Source: Anaerolineae bacterium
GTDB taxonomy: Bacteria; Chloroflexota; Anaerolineae; JAFGEY01
Reading direction: 5' to 3'
Assembly: GCA_016929205.1 (NCBI GenBank)
Contig: JAFGJF010000342.1
Location: 1-7,108, forward strand
DNA: 7,108 nucleotides
The notes below the pieces were generated by a model that did not search any database, was not told where the DNA came from, and saw only the letters and a list, made by a program, of their open reading frames with translations. The position numbers and the translations under genes were made by a program. Below, one piece after another: positions 1 to 6,795 of this stretch; position 1 is the stretch's first letter; every line of letters starts with the position of its first letter.

Positions 1-2
1 AC

Positions 3-506
3 AGCGTCATTGGCACCGTCTTGGACGTGTGCGGCACATTCAAAGCGCGCTTTGCGCAGGATGCGGGCGTCGTTCAAGAAATCGAGCGCGCGCTCGAGCG
101 AACCGAAACGTGCCAGGATTTCCGCGAACTGCGTGCCGTTTTTGACGACATTTACCAGGGCAAAGGGATCCCCTACGCCGCTGCCTTTGCCAACGAAGTT
201 GTGACCAAGGGGATTTGCATCTTGCGTCTGGTCAAGGGCAACTTGCGCGACGCGATCATCGCCGGGGTCAACATGGGCCGCGATACGGATTGCATGACCG
301 CTATCGCCGCCGGCATCTCTGGCGCGCTGTCGGGCAGCGCGGGCTTGCCGGACGAATGGGTGCGCCAATCGGACTATGCCACCAGCGTCAATCCGTACAC
401 CAATTCGAAACGTACCCTAGGCGAGCACGCGGATGGGCTGTATGAGGCGTTCAAAGCACGCCTGCGCAAGATGCAGCAGTACGTGCAAGCGATGAGTTAC
501 GACTAA
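3..506 (+). CDS. ADP-ribosylglycohydrolase family protein, C-terminal part (5' end outside window)
   Basis: The frame is open from the first bases of the window and ends at TAA, giving 167 residues with no start visible, so the N-terminal part lies upstream. The segment GVNMGRDTDCMTAIAAGISG (bases about 267-326) matches the family's C-terminal metal-binding motif, usually N-x-G-x-D-x-D-T followed by a small-residue helix. The two aspartates at 282-284 and 288-290 would bind Mg2+; the following Thr is Cys here, and the usual second Gly of the motif is Arg. Characterised members remove ADP-ribose from proteins or small molecules, but many bacterial homologues sit in sugar or nucleoside catabolic loci and have no known substrate. 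The gene precedes the amidohydrolase-like gene by 51 bases on the same strand, so an operon is plausible. The family call is firm; the substrate is unknown. Confidence 0.85.
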   Translation, partial: SVIGTVLDVCGTFKARFAQDAGVVQEIERALERTETCQDFRELRAVFDDIYQGKGIPYAAAFANEVVTKGICILRLVKGNLRDAIIAGVNMGRDTDCMTAIAAGISGALSGSAGLPDEWVRQSDYATSVNPYTNSKRTLGEHADGLYEAFKARLRKMQQYVQAMSYD

Positions 507-544
507 CGACTTGGGCCTTGGCCAAAGGTGTCCTGGAGAGTCAA

Positions 545-550
545 AGGAGA
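545..550 (+). promoter_or_regulatory. Shine-Dalgarno site deciding the start at 558
   Basis: AGGAGA lies 7 bases before ATG 558. The frame can be extended upstream to a GTG at 528, but that codon precedes this site and has no ribosome-binding sequence of comparable quality, so ATG 558 is preferred. Confidence 0.7.
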
Positions 551-557
551 ATCGTCC

Positions 558-917
558 ATGCAAACGACCGGTGTGGTTGACGCCTATATGCACGTCGGGC
601 AACCACGGTTTGGATCGGCTGGCGAGGCCTTGATGGTCTGCGATCGCTGGGGCATTCACAAAACCGTCCTCGTGTTTGGCCCGGGCATTCCCGACATCGC
701 TGCTCTGGCTCGGGCACATCGTGCGCACCCGGATGTGGTGCGCACGATGGGTGTTCCGTACGGCGACACCCCGGAACGGCGTTTAGTGTGTGGAGAAGCG
801 TGCTTTGAAACCGGCGCGATCGGCTTGCATCTCCAGCAAGACGAGCCGCTGTCTTTTGACGCCTACCTCGTCCAGCAGTTGTGTATCCGCGCCCAGGCAT
901 TGCTCGAGGAGGCGTGA
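558..917 (+). CDS. Short amidohydrolase-like protein (N-terminal third of an amidohydrolase 2 type domain)
   Basis: The product is 119 residues. The start VVDAYMHVG (residues 6-14), then ALMVCDRWGIHKTVLV (24-39), IAALARAHRAHPDVV (47-61) and ETGAIGLHL (84-92), follows the order seen in the first strands and helices of amidohydrolase 2 (PF04909-type) metal-dependent TIM-barrel hydrolases, which are normally about 250-350 residues. The protein stops after about the third strand/helix, so most of the barrel and its remaining metal ligands and catalytic residues are missing. The usual D-x-H-x-H motif reads D8-A-Y10-M-H12, with Tyr replacing the first metal-binding His. It is therefore unlikely to be a working hydrolase. 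It is either a gene remnant that kept its ribosome-binding site or a small protein with another role. Its TGA shares one base with the next gene's ATG, suggesting coupled translation. The family resemblance was judged by eye. Confidence 0.6.
   Translation: MQTTGVVDAYMHVGQPRFGSAGEALMVCDRWGIHKTVLVFGPGIPDIAALARAHRAHPDVVRTMGVPYGDTPERRLVCGEACFETGAIGLHLQQDEPLSFDAYLVQQLCIRAQALLEEA
906..912 (+). promoter_or_regulatory. Shine-Dalgarno site deciding the start at 917
   Basis: GAGGAGG lies 4 bases before ATG 917, inside the last codons of the amidohydrolase-like gene. It favours ATG 917 over the TTG at 881 and other upstream in-frame codons, and starts the protein directly before its membrane helix. Confidence 0.75.
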
Positions 918-3715
918 TGCCCGGCACCTTGACCGTCTTGTGGATCATCGCCGGCAGCATCTTGACCGTCCTGGCCTGTCTCGCGATCGTCTGGTGGGCG
1001 GTATACCGTCTGAACCAGGAGCGCCAAACGGCTGTCGAGCAGCAAACAGCCAGCATCGGCTTGTTGCTCAAACGAGCGCGCGACGCACAAGACGAGATAG
1101 ACCAGGAAATACAGATTTATCCTGATGAACCGCCGCCCTTTTATCGCCCCACGCTTATCACTCTGATCCGATCTCGCGAGTCGGCGGCCCAGGCAATCGT
1201 GCAGCACACGCACACTTTCAATCAACTGAGAGTCAGGATGGCGCCTGCGCCCGACCACCTACTGCGCCGTTGGTTTACCGTGCTGGGGGCAGAACGGCAT
1301 TTCTGGCGCGATCAGTCCAAAGCAGCTCAAACTCTGGAGCGACTTGTGCGCGAACAGGTTATGGGCGGCCTGGCTCACAGTCGAGAACTGCTTCGCGAGT
1401 TGCGCGCCAAGCCGCTGGCGATTGCACAAAATGCCCGTGAACTGAGGGATCGACTCGACCAGGCCTTGCGGCTTGCCGCAGACATGCAGCGGAGCGGCCT
1501 GCACGGCGAAACGTTCCTGGCTCAATACACCCAGCTGCAAACCTGCCGGCAGCAGTTCGATGAGCAGCCGATCTCTTTTTTTGTACAAAACGCCGAAGCG
1601 ACCATTATGCGCCACGCCGGATTGTACGACGTGCAGCAGGTCTGCGATGCTCTGGCACGAATACAAGACCCATCCCTGGCAGCGAGCGAATTGCTGCATA
1701 CCTGGCAAACATGGCACCACGAGTTTGAGAGAGCGCTGCAAGAGCTTGAATACGTCCAACAGCAGGTTGCGTTGCGATTGAGGGCAACGCCGCCATCCCT
1801 TGACGTCTCGAATCTATCTGCTGCGCGGGATACCCATTTTGCCCCGGCTCCCCGGTTGATCGCCTTGTTTGCATCACCCACAGTAGAAAATCTACAACAG
1901 ATCGAGCACGTTTTGCAGATCGTCGAGGCCGGCCATGAACTGATCCGGCACATAACGCAGATTGAATCGCGATACTGGTACTTGTGTGAATTGATCCAGG
2001 CGATGGTCTCCGCATTGACCCAGGTCCAGGCGATCATGATCGAAACATCTCAGGCCAACGCGTATCCTCTCGCTTGGGCTGAATACCCAATCGTGTTTTC
2101 ACAACTCGCACAGAAACTGACCCAAATCGGCGTGCTCGATACGCCGCGCCCTCCAGATCGTCTGGAGCAAGACGTCCAACGTGCGAGCGATTTGTCTCAG
2201 CAAGTGGAGGGCCGACGCGCCGAGGTGGATCACATCTTTGAGCAGTATCAGGCCCTGGTTTTGCTGCTCAATCGACCCGAGTTGAACCCGGATCGCGGCT
2301 GGTTCGAGTGGGCAACGCGCTTGCAGCAGCAGAGCAGCGTTTATGCATCCCAGAACTGGCATCGCAAGCTGGCTGTCGAGCATTTGCAGGGCGACATTGC
2401 CGCGTTGGAAAAACAGTGGCGGCAGTGGGTGCCAGAGACGCCGCACGAGCAGATACCGGTCGTCCAGATCGAGCAGCGCGTAGAGCAGGTCACACAACTC
2501 GGAGAGGAACTGGCACGTTTTTCCGAGCGCCTGGAGCAGGTTGAAACACAATTGCTCGCCATGCAGCAAGCTGAGACCTCTGCCTTGGAGCAGTTGGAAC
2601 AGGCGGAACAAATCCTGAAACAGTTTGAGCAACTGACGGCCAACACACAGCCACCCTTGAGTGAGACGCTGTCCCGGCACCGGCACCAGGTCCTGGATTA
2701 CCGGCGTTCGCAGCGCGACCAGATCAAGATGCTCGAACGAAAAGACCGATCTCGAGTCGCGCATCAAGTCGCCCAAGTCGGCAAATGGACCAGCGCATTG
2801 AGCGGCGCATTGACCGCCTGGTCGAATGCGTTGCGAGACGATGTAGCGCAGTTCGAGCAGCAGTTGAACAATGAGCTGGAACGGCTGCACGAGGTCGCAC
2901 CATTTGACGCCGAACAGGTGATGGCCGAAGCGCTCAAGCTTGTTGTTGCCCGGCCCTCTCACGGGTCATCACACTCCACAACCCGTTTGAAAAACGTCCA
3001 AGCCATACCTATGGCGACCCAGATCGAACAGACCCAAACCAGCCTGCAAAAGCGTGAACAGCTTGCCTGTGCACACCAGGATGTGCGGCATCATCTGTGG
3101 ACGCCAATAGAAAAGTTGGCTCACCTGGTCAATGAAACGCGCCAGGAAGCGCTTGAGAGGTTTGAAACGGTGCAGGCGTTGGCCTATGAACAAAGCAACC
3201 GCTCGGATTGGCCCTTTCCAAGTGATACGCAGGTGATCGCCACGATGCTCGATGACGCCATGCGCCAGGAAAACCGTTTGCGTGACAATGGAAGCAAGGT
3301 AGCCCGTGTCACTCAGTGGCTTACAGATATCGCGGCCCAATACAGACAGATCATCGACCAGGCTAAAAGTGACCTGGAATCGATCGGCAGCAAGCGGCAG
3401 AGATTGGACCATATTCTGGCTCAGATTGAAGCGTGGCAGGCCGATCTGGAAGTATACCGCCGGCATACTGATGATCGTGAGATCGATCGTGGCATTCGTG
3501 CCCGTCTTGATCAGATCGATGGTGAGTTGGATCGCCTGCGGAGAAAAACGCGCGGGCGTCGTCTCATTTCGTATGAGGAGCTTGCCGATCAGCTCGAACA
3601 GATCGAAGCAAGGGCATACACCGCTGTGCCCTATGGCAGTGGATCAGACTCGATTCCGGTGGATGTGATAGAGTCCCGGAACCATCGCGGCAGACGGCAC
3701 CGCGGCAGGTTGTAG
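917..3715 (+). CDS. Large membrane-anchored coiled-coil protein of unknown function
   Basis: I do not recognise this 932-residue protein as a named family. Residues about 5-30 (LTVLWIIAGSIL through AIVWWAVY) form one strongly hydrophobic membrane helix near the N-terminus. It is followed by RLNQER, so by the positive-inside rule the long remainder should lie in the cytoplasm. The rest is almost wholly predicted helix, rich in Gln, Glu, Arg, Leu and Ala, with heptad-like stretches, most clearly around residues 536-580 (RLEQVETQLL, LEQLEQAEQILKQFEQL) and again near the C-terminus (RIRARLDQIDGELDRLRRK-like segment). There is no Walker motif and no visible enzyme motif. The C-terminus leaves the helical region through a Gly/Ser-containing linker and ends in a very basic tail, NHRGRRHRGRL. 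The arrangement of one N-terminal anchor plus a cytoplasmic coiled-coil rod resembles that of the division regulator EzrA, but it is much longer than EzrA (about 560 residues) and no homology is claimed. The start at ATG 917 is supported by GAGGAGG and the one-base overlap with the upstream stop. A role in cell-envelope organisation, division or scaffolding is inference. Confidence 0.85.
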   Translation: MPGTLTVLWIIAGSILTVLACLAIVWWAVYRLNQERQTAVEQQTASIGLLLKRARDAQDEIDQEIQIYPDEPPPFYRPTLITLIRSRESAAQAIVQHTHTFNQLRVRMAPAPDHLLRRWFTVLGAERHFWRDQSKAAQTLERLVREQVMGGLAHSRELLRELRAKPLAIAQNARELRDRLDQALRLAADMQRSGLHGETFLAQYTQLQTCRQQFDEQPISFFVQNAEATIMRHAGLYDVQQVCDALARIQDPSLAASELLHTWQTWHHEFERALQELEYVQQQVALRLRATPPSLDVSNLSAARDTHFAPAPRLIALFASPTVENLQQIEHVLQIVEAGHELIRHITQIESRYWYLCELIQAMVSALTQVQAIMIETSQANAYPLAWAEYPIVFSQLAQKLTQIGVLDTPRPPDRLEQDVQRASDLSQQVEGRRAEVDHIFEQYQALVLLLNRPELNPDRGWFEWATRLQQQSSVYASQNWHRKLAVEHLQGDIAALEKQWRQWVPETPHEQIPVVQIEQRVEQVTQLGEELARFSERLEQVETQLLAMQQAETSALEQLEQAEQILKQFEQLTANTQPPLSETLSRHRHQVLDYRRSQRDQIKMLERKDRSRVAHQVAQVGKWTSALSGALTAWSNALRDDVAQFEQQLNNELERLHEVAPFDAEQVMAEALKLVVARPSHGSSHSTTRLKNVQAIPMATQIEQTQTSLQKREQLACAHQDVRHHLWTPIEKLAHLVNETRQEALERFETVQALAYEQSNRSDWPFPSDTQVIATMLDDAMRQENRLRDNGSKVARVTQWLTDIAAQYRQIIDQAKSDLESIGSKRQRLDHILAQIEAWQADLEVYRRHTDDREIDRGIRARLDQIDGELDRLRRKTRGRRLISYEELADQLEQIEARAYTAVPYGSGSDSIPVDVIESRNHRGRRHRGRL

Positions 3716-3746
3716 AGCGCTTGTTCGCGCAAAACCCAAGATTCAT

Positions 3747-3754
3747 AAGGAGGT
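3747..3754 (+). promoter_or_regulatory. Shine-Dalgarno site deciding the start at 3759
   Basis: AAGGAGGT, a near-perfect anti-16S match, ends 4 bases before ATG 3759. An in-frame GTG at 3753 overlaps this site and so cannot sensibly be the start. Confidence 0.8.
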
Positions 3755-3758
3755 GGCT

Positions 3759-4517
3759 ATGAGTGATCGGAGAAAAGTCATTGTTACCGGAGCCTCGTCC
3801 GGCATCGGCAAAGCGACGACTAGGCGTTTTGCCAGCGAAGGATGGGATGTGTGCCTGACGGCCCGGCGTGAAAAAGAGATGCTGGCGATCAGGGAAACGC
3901 TGCCCAAAGGCGATCACCTGGTGCGCGCGGGTGACTATAGCCAACCAGAGACCGCCGAGTCTATCCGTCGCGCCATCCTGGAAAAGTGGGGGAGACTGGA
4001 CGTGCTCGTCAATTGTGCCGGCATGTCTTTGCACGCCGACGCGATCGAGGCGTCCTTGGCACAGTGGCGCGTGCCCTTTGACGTGATGTTCAACGGGGCC
4101 GTTCACATGACACGAATGGCTGTGCCGCTAATGACCGAGGGCGGGCGCGTCATTCACGTGACCTCGATCCACGGTGAGCGTGGAGAGACCGGGGCCAGCA
4201 GTTACGGTATGGCCAAAGCCGCGATCAACCAATACTGTCGCGTCCTGGCGATCGAGTTGGCGCCACGGGGCATCCTGGTCAACGTCATCGCCCCCGGATT
4301 CGTGGATACGCCAATGAGCGTCAAGGAAGATGGCACGAACGAACTGGAGAGCGAATGGTTCGCCCGGAATTACGTGCGAGGGCAGCATCTCCCCTTGAAG
4401 CGTGCCGGGCGGCCGGAGGAAATTGCCGGCGTGGCCTTCTTTTTGGCCGGGCCGGACGCGACGTACATAACCGGTCAGGTGATCACGGTGGATGGTGGCC
4501 TGACCATCACGTTTTGA
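3759..4517 (+). CDS. Short-chain dehydrogenase/reductase (classical SDR)
   Basis: The 252-residue length is typical of classical SDR oxidoreductases, which interconvert alcohols and ketones with NAD(P)H. Visible motifs: the cofactor-binding TGASSGIG at 10-17, NCAG (variant of NNAG) at 85-88, the structural/catalytic Asn112, Ser136 in VTSIHG, the Tyr149-x-x-x-Lys153 pair, and IAPGFVDTP at 178-185 after the active site; the C-terminus ends in the usual ITVDGG. All four catalytic residues (Asn, Ser, Tyr, Lys) are present, so the enzyme should be active. Arg36-Arg37 after the second strand (LTARR) would suit the 2'-phosphate of NADP(H), an inference. The gene follows the coiled-coil gene by 43 bases and converges with a KDG-kinase-like gene. 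A sugar or sugar-acid substrate, as for KduD or gluconate 5-dehydrogenase, is therefore attractive but cannot be read from the sequence; fatty-acid or steroid-type SDRs look similar. Confidence 0.93.
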   Translation: MSDRRKVIVTGASSGIGKATTRRFASEGWDVCLTARREKEMLAIRETLPKGDHLVRAGDYSQPETAESIRRAILEKWGRLDVLVNCAGMSLHADAIEASLAQWRVPFDVMFNGAVHMTRMAVPLMTEGGRVIHVTSIHGERGETGASSYGMAKAAINQYCRVLAIELAPRGILVNVIAPGFVDTPMSVKEDGTNELESEWFARNYVRGQHLPLKRAGRPEEIAGVAFFLAGPDATYITGQVITVDGGLTITF

Positions 4518-4538
4518 GGCGGCAAAAGACAAAAACGA

Positions 4539-5543
4539 TTAGCGCACGATGTCCAAGCCTTGACCTGCCAGCAGCCGCTCAACGTCTGTGCGATCGATCA
4601 GCGGCGTATTCTGCGGGATGGTCATCTTGAGCGTAGCCATAGCCATGCCATAGTCGAGGCCGGCCTGCAAGCCAGACGTGAGATAACCATATAACAGTCC
4701 GGCATCGAAAGCATCTCCCGCACCAAGGCGGTTGACGACCTGTATGTCGTACCCGCGAGCGCGGACCATTTGCTCGCCATCGTAGGCCACACTACCATCC
4801 GCGCCGCAGGTGAGGATCGCCGCGTCTGGTGCGAATGTGTTAAACAACGTTACAAGATTTTTCTCTCGCTGCGAGGAACGATCTTGATCAACTTTTTGTG
4901 CCAAAAGCATCATCGCATCCATTTCGGTAGCGATCAGCAGGTTGGCATAGGGCAAGATTCTTCCAAGCGCGCGCCGTGCTTCGTCCGGCGGCCATAACAG
5001 AGAGCGATAGTTGAGATCGAATGCAAGTTTGCAGCCCGCTGCCCGCGCGCGAGCAGCGATCTGTACCGTACTTTTCCGGCACGTCTCGCTCAGTGCGGGC
5101 GTGATCCCGCTGAGGTGCAGCCACTCGGCACGGCCGATGTAATCCCAGTCGAGGTCGTCCGCCTCCAGCGTGGATGCTGCGCTGCCTGCCCGGTCATAGA
5201 TGGTTTTGAGCGGGCGCGGGTGGGCACCCCATTCGACGAAAAAGGTGCCCACCCGCCCATGCTCCGTCCATATGCATGCCGACGTGTCCACGCCAAAAGC
5301 ACGAATGCCGTTGACGACCTTGCGGCCCAATGCGTTGCCCGGCAGCTTGCCGATCCACCCGGCATGGATACCCAGTCGTTCCAGCCCAATCGCAACGTTT
5401 GATTCCGAGCCGCCGCTGTAGGCCGTAAACTGGTCGCAGCGCTCGATCAATTCGTAGCGAGGTGGGGCAAACATCAACATCGTTTCCCCCAGGCAGACAA
5501 CCCGGATGGCGTTTTCAACCGCGTTTTCACAACCTTTTTCCAC
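4539..5543 (-). CDS. kdgK: PfkB-family sugar kinase, probably 2-keto-3-deoxygluconate kinase
   Basis: The product is 334 residues from the preferred GTG start; the family is usually 300-350. It is a ribokinase-fold ATP-dependent kinase, likely making 2-keto-3-deoxy-6-phosphogluconate from 2-keto-3-deoxygluconate (KDG). Visible motifs, numbered from the GTG: the first strand IRVVCLGETMLMF (about 13-25); PfkB signature 1 with GGSESNVAIGLERLG (44-58); FDLNYRSLLW (175-184), the D-x-N-x-R...W pattern typical of KDG kinases; and PfkB signature 2, NRLGAGDAFDAG (271-282), with the anion-hole GAGD and catalytic base Asp277. RLGAGDAF instead of the DTTGAGD of ribokinases also fits the KDG kinase group. 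The open frame extends back to 5609, overlapping the DapA-like gene, but the only start with a ribosome-binding sequence is GTG 5543. The gene lies 34 bases after the DapA-like stop, so the two are probably one transcript. Fructokinase or another keto-sugar kinase is the main alternative. Confidence 0.85.
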   Translation of the reverse strand: MEKGCENAVENAIRVVCLGETMLMFAPPRYELIERCDQFTAYSGGSESNVAIGLERLGIHAGWIGKLPGNALGRKVVNGIRAFGVDTSACIWTEHGRVGTFFVEWGAHPRPLKTIYDRAGSAASTLEADDLDWDYIGRAEWLHLSGITPALSETCRKSTVQIAARARAAGCKLAFDLNYRSLLWPPDEARRALGRILPYANLLIATEMDAMMLLAQKVDQDRSSQREKNLVTLFNTFAPDAAILTCGADGSVAYDGEQMVRARGYDIQVVNRLGAGDAFDAGLLYGYLTSGLQAGLDYGMAMATLKMTIPQNTPLIDRTDVERLLAGQGLDIVR

Positions 5544-5550
5544 CGGATGC

Positions 5551-5556
5551 ACCTCG
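5551..5556 (-). promoter_or_regulatory. Shine-Dalgarno site supporting the GTG start at 5543
   Basis: On the minus strand CGAGGT lies 7 bases before GTG 5543-5541. It is moderate in strength. Earlier in-frame candidates (GTG 5552 and the far upstream start at 5609) have nothing comparable and would add residues unlike the family N-terminus. Confidence 0.5.
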
Positions 5557-5577
5557 CTGGAGAATAGTAGCGGCTTG

Positions 5578-6468
5578 TTACAACAGGCCCATCTCTTTAA
5601 AGCCGGCAATCATCGCTTCGCCCTTGTCTTCGCGCACTGGCAAGATGGGTAATTTAGGATAGCCGACATCGATCCCGCGCGCGTGCAGGACGGCATAACA
5701 CGCTGCGTTGGTCGAACTGGGAATGTGCAAGATTTTCCGGGCCTGGATGACCTGCATCTGCACCTGGACTGCTTTTTGGTATTCGCCGGCCTGGAACAGA
5801 TCCCACAGCTTGACGACCAGTTCGGGGAAGGCATTGGCCAATCCGGCAACCGATCCTTTTGCTCCGAGCATAAACGCTGGCAAAGCTAGGGCTTCGGTGC
5901 CGACGATGAAACGAAAATCGGGTTTGTCTTTCAGCGCCAGCATAAAATGCGCCAACTCGATATAACTAAAGCCGCTGTCTTTGATCCCCTGTACACCTGC
6001 TTCGGCCAGATGGCGCAAAAAGTCTGGCGAGATCGTCACCCCCGAGGCTTTGGGATTGTTGTAGACATATACCGGAAGGCTTACCGATTGGACCAGCGCC
6101 TCAAAAAATGCGACCACAGCACGCTCGTCATGATGGTGATAGTAGGGCGAGATCGAGGCCACATAGTCCGCGCCTACTGCTTCAGCGTGTCTGGCCAATA
6201 TCACCGACTGCGCGGTAGACGCCGTGCCCACATGCGCCACCACGGTCAGGCGGCCTTTTGCCTGGTCCACGACGATCTCGTGAACCTGCTTGCGCTGTTC
6301 CAAGCTCATAATGGGGCCAGAGCCATACGTGCCGCAGATAAACAGCCCGTGGACGCCCTTTTCAACCTGAAAGTCAACCAGCCGACGGAGGCCGGTTTCA
6401 TAGACCTCGCCATTTTTGTCAAAGGGTGTGGTCAGCGGAGGAATAATGCCTTTTAGCTCTTTGGTCAT
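5578..6468 (-). CDS. DapA/N-acetylneuraminate lyase-family aldolase or dehydratase
   Basis: The 296-residue length is typical of this class I (Schiff-base) TIM-barrel family, which cleaves or dehydrates 2-keto acids. Visible features: PPLTTPF (10-16), the GTYGSGP loop (46-52, GTTGE-like in other members), SPYYHHH (107-113), YVYNNPKASG (134-143) with the conserved Tyr136, and the Schiff-base lysine Lys163 in GIKDSG. It is probably not a true dihydrodipicolinate synthase: that enzyme has YNVPxRTG with an Arg binding the substrate carboxylate, and here the equivalent position is Ala141. The second residue of the usual Thr-Thr pair is also changed, to Tyr48. With the KDG-kinase-like gene directly downstream, a 2-keto-3-deoxy-sugar-acid aldolase (KDG/KDPG aldolase-like) or a keto-deoxy-glucarate dehydratase is a reasonable inference. 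ATG 6468 is preceded by AAAGGG (6475-6480) at 6 bases. Confidence 0.87.
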   Translation of the reverse strand: MTKELKGIIPPLTTPFDKNGEVYETGLRRLVDFQVEKGVHGLFICGTYGSGPIMSLEQRKQVHEIVVDQAKGRLTVVAHVGTASTAQSVILARHAEAVGADYVASISPYYHHHDERAVVAFFEALVQSVSLPVYVYNNPKASGVTISPDFLRHLAEAGVQGIKDSGFSYIELAHFMLALKDKPDFRFIVGTEALALPAFMLGAKGSVAGLANAFPELVVKLWDLFQAGEYQKAVQVQMQVIQARKILHIPSSTNAACYAVLHARGIDVGYPKLPILPVREDKGEAMIAGFKEMGLL

Positions 6469-6504
6469 GGTTTACCCTTTCTTGTATAGAAAAAATGAGT
6501 CCGG

Positions 6505-6795
6505 CTAAAAGCTGGCAAGCAGTTCGCTCAGGCCTTTTGCGTCAATATACCCTCGTACATCGATCTCTTGACCGCTGACACCGGGCACACTGGCTACCGC
6601 CCGTTTGATGTTTAGCGCCAGCGTCACCGCAAGCGGGCACAATGGCGATGAGGGATGAAACGTATAACATACCCGTCCCGTGCCATCAACTTCAAGATCC
6701 TCGATCAGGCGCATCCGGATCACGTCCGCGCCGGTCTCCGGGTCGATCACCGTGCGCAGGCGTTCCACAACGCGTGTCTCCAACTCGGCATTCAC
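6505..6795 (-). CDS. DUF59/MIP18-family protein, probable Fe-S or metal-sulfur cluster assembly factor
   Basis: The product is 96 residues from the second of two adjacent GTG codons. The pattern VVERLRTVIDPETGADVIRM (9-28), a short strand VCYTFHPSS (42-50), then PLCPLAVTLALNIKRAV (51-67) and VPGVSGQEIDV (70-80) matches the DUF59 (MIP18/PaaD/SufT-like) fold; Asp18-Pro19-Glu20 and Cys53-Pro54 are the residues usually conserved. Family members assist cytosolic Fe-S cluster assembly or the maturation of Fe-S enzymes. Residues 81-96 form a short extra C-terminal helix. The gene overlaps the upstream MinD-superfamily ATPase by 4 bases (GTGA, 6795-6792), a classical sign of coupled translation. In other organisms DUF59 domains are fused or adjacent to Mrp/ApbC P-loop ATPases that carry Fe-S clusters, so a functional pair is likely. 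The GTG at 6798 is an equally possible start and would add one residue. The DapA-like start follows 36 bases after the stop. Confidence 0.82.
   Translation of the reverse strand: MNAELETRVVERLRTVIDPETGADVIRMRLIEDLEVDGTGRVCYTFHPSSPLCPLAVTLALNIKRAVASVPGVSGQEIDVRGYIDAKGLSELLASF

Noticed and set aside
507..557. Palindrome TTGGCCAA (518-525) in the gap before the amidohydrolase-like gene
   Set aside because: Eight bases is too short to call an operator, the flanks pair only with a mismatch or bulge, and there is no T-run to make it a terminator.
541..1071. Minus-strand open frame across the amidohydrolase-like and coiled-coil starts
   Set aside because: It is rich in Arg, Pro and Ser with no domain resemblance, and it is antisense to two genes with good ribosome-binding sites.
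2099..2962. Long open frame of 287 codons on the minus strand
   Set aside because: It lies wholly inside the coiled-coil gene. The Gln/Glu-rich plus strand (CAG, GAG codons) gives a Leu-rich antisense reading, and there is no convincing ribosome-binding site or recognisable domain. The same applies to minus-strand frames at 1259-1759, 1522-2037 and 2969-3466.
917..3715. SMC/Rad50-type ATPase suggested by the long coiled coil
   Set aside because: There is no Walker A, Walker B or ABC signature at either end; the N-terminus is a membrane helix and the C-terminus a basic tail.
5947..6456. Plus-strand open frame of 169 codons inside the DapA-like gene
   Set aside because: The opposite strand carries a clear, full-length family member; this frame has no family resemblance and is a shadow.
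6469..6504. Possible promoter or terminator in the A/T-rich gap between the DUF59 and DapA-like genes
   Set aside because: On the minus strand a T-run and a TATACA-like hexamer are present, but no stem precedes the T-run and no -35 element at suitable spacing stands out, so neither call can be supported.
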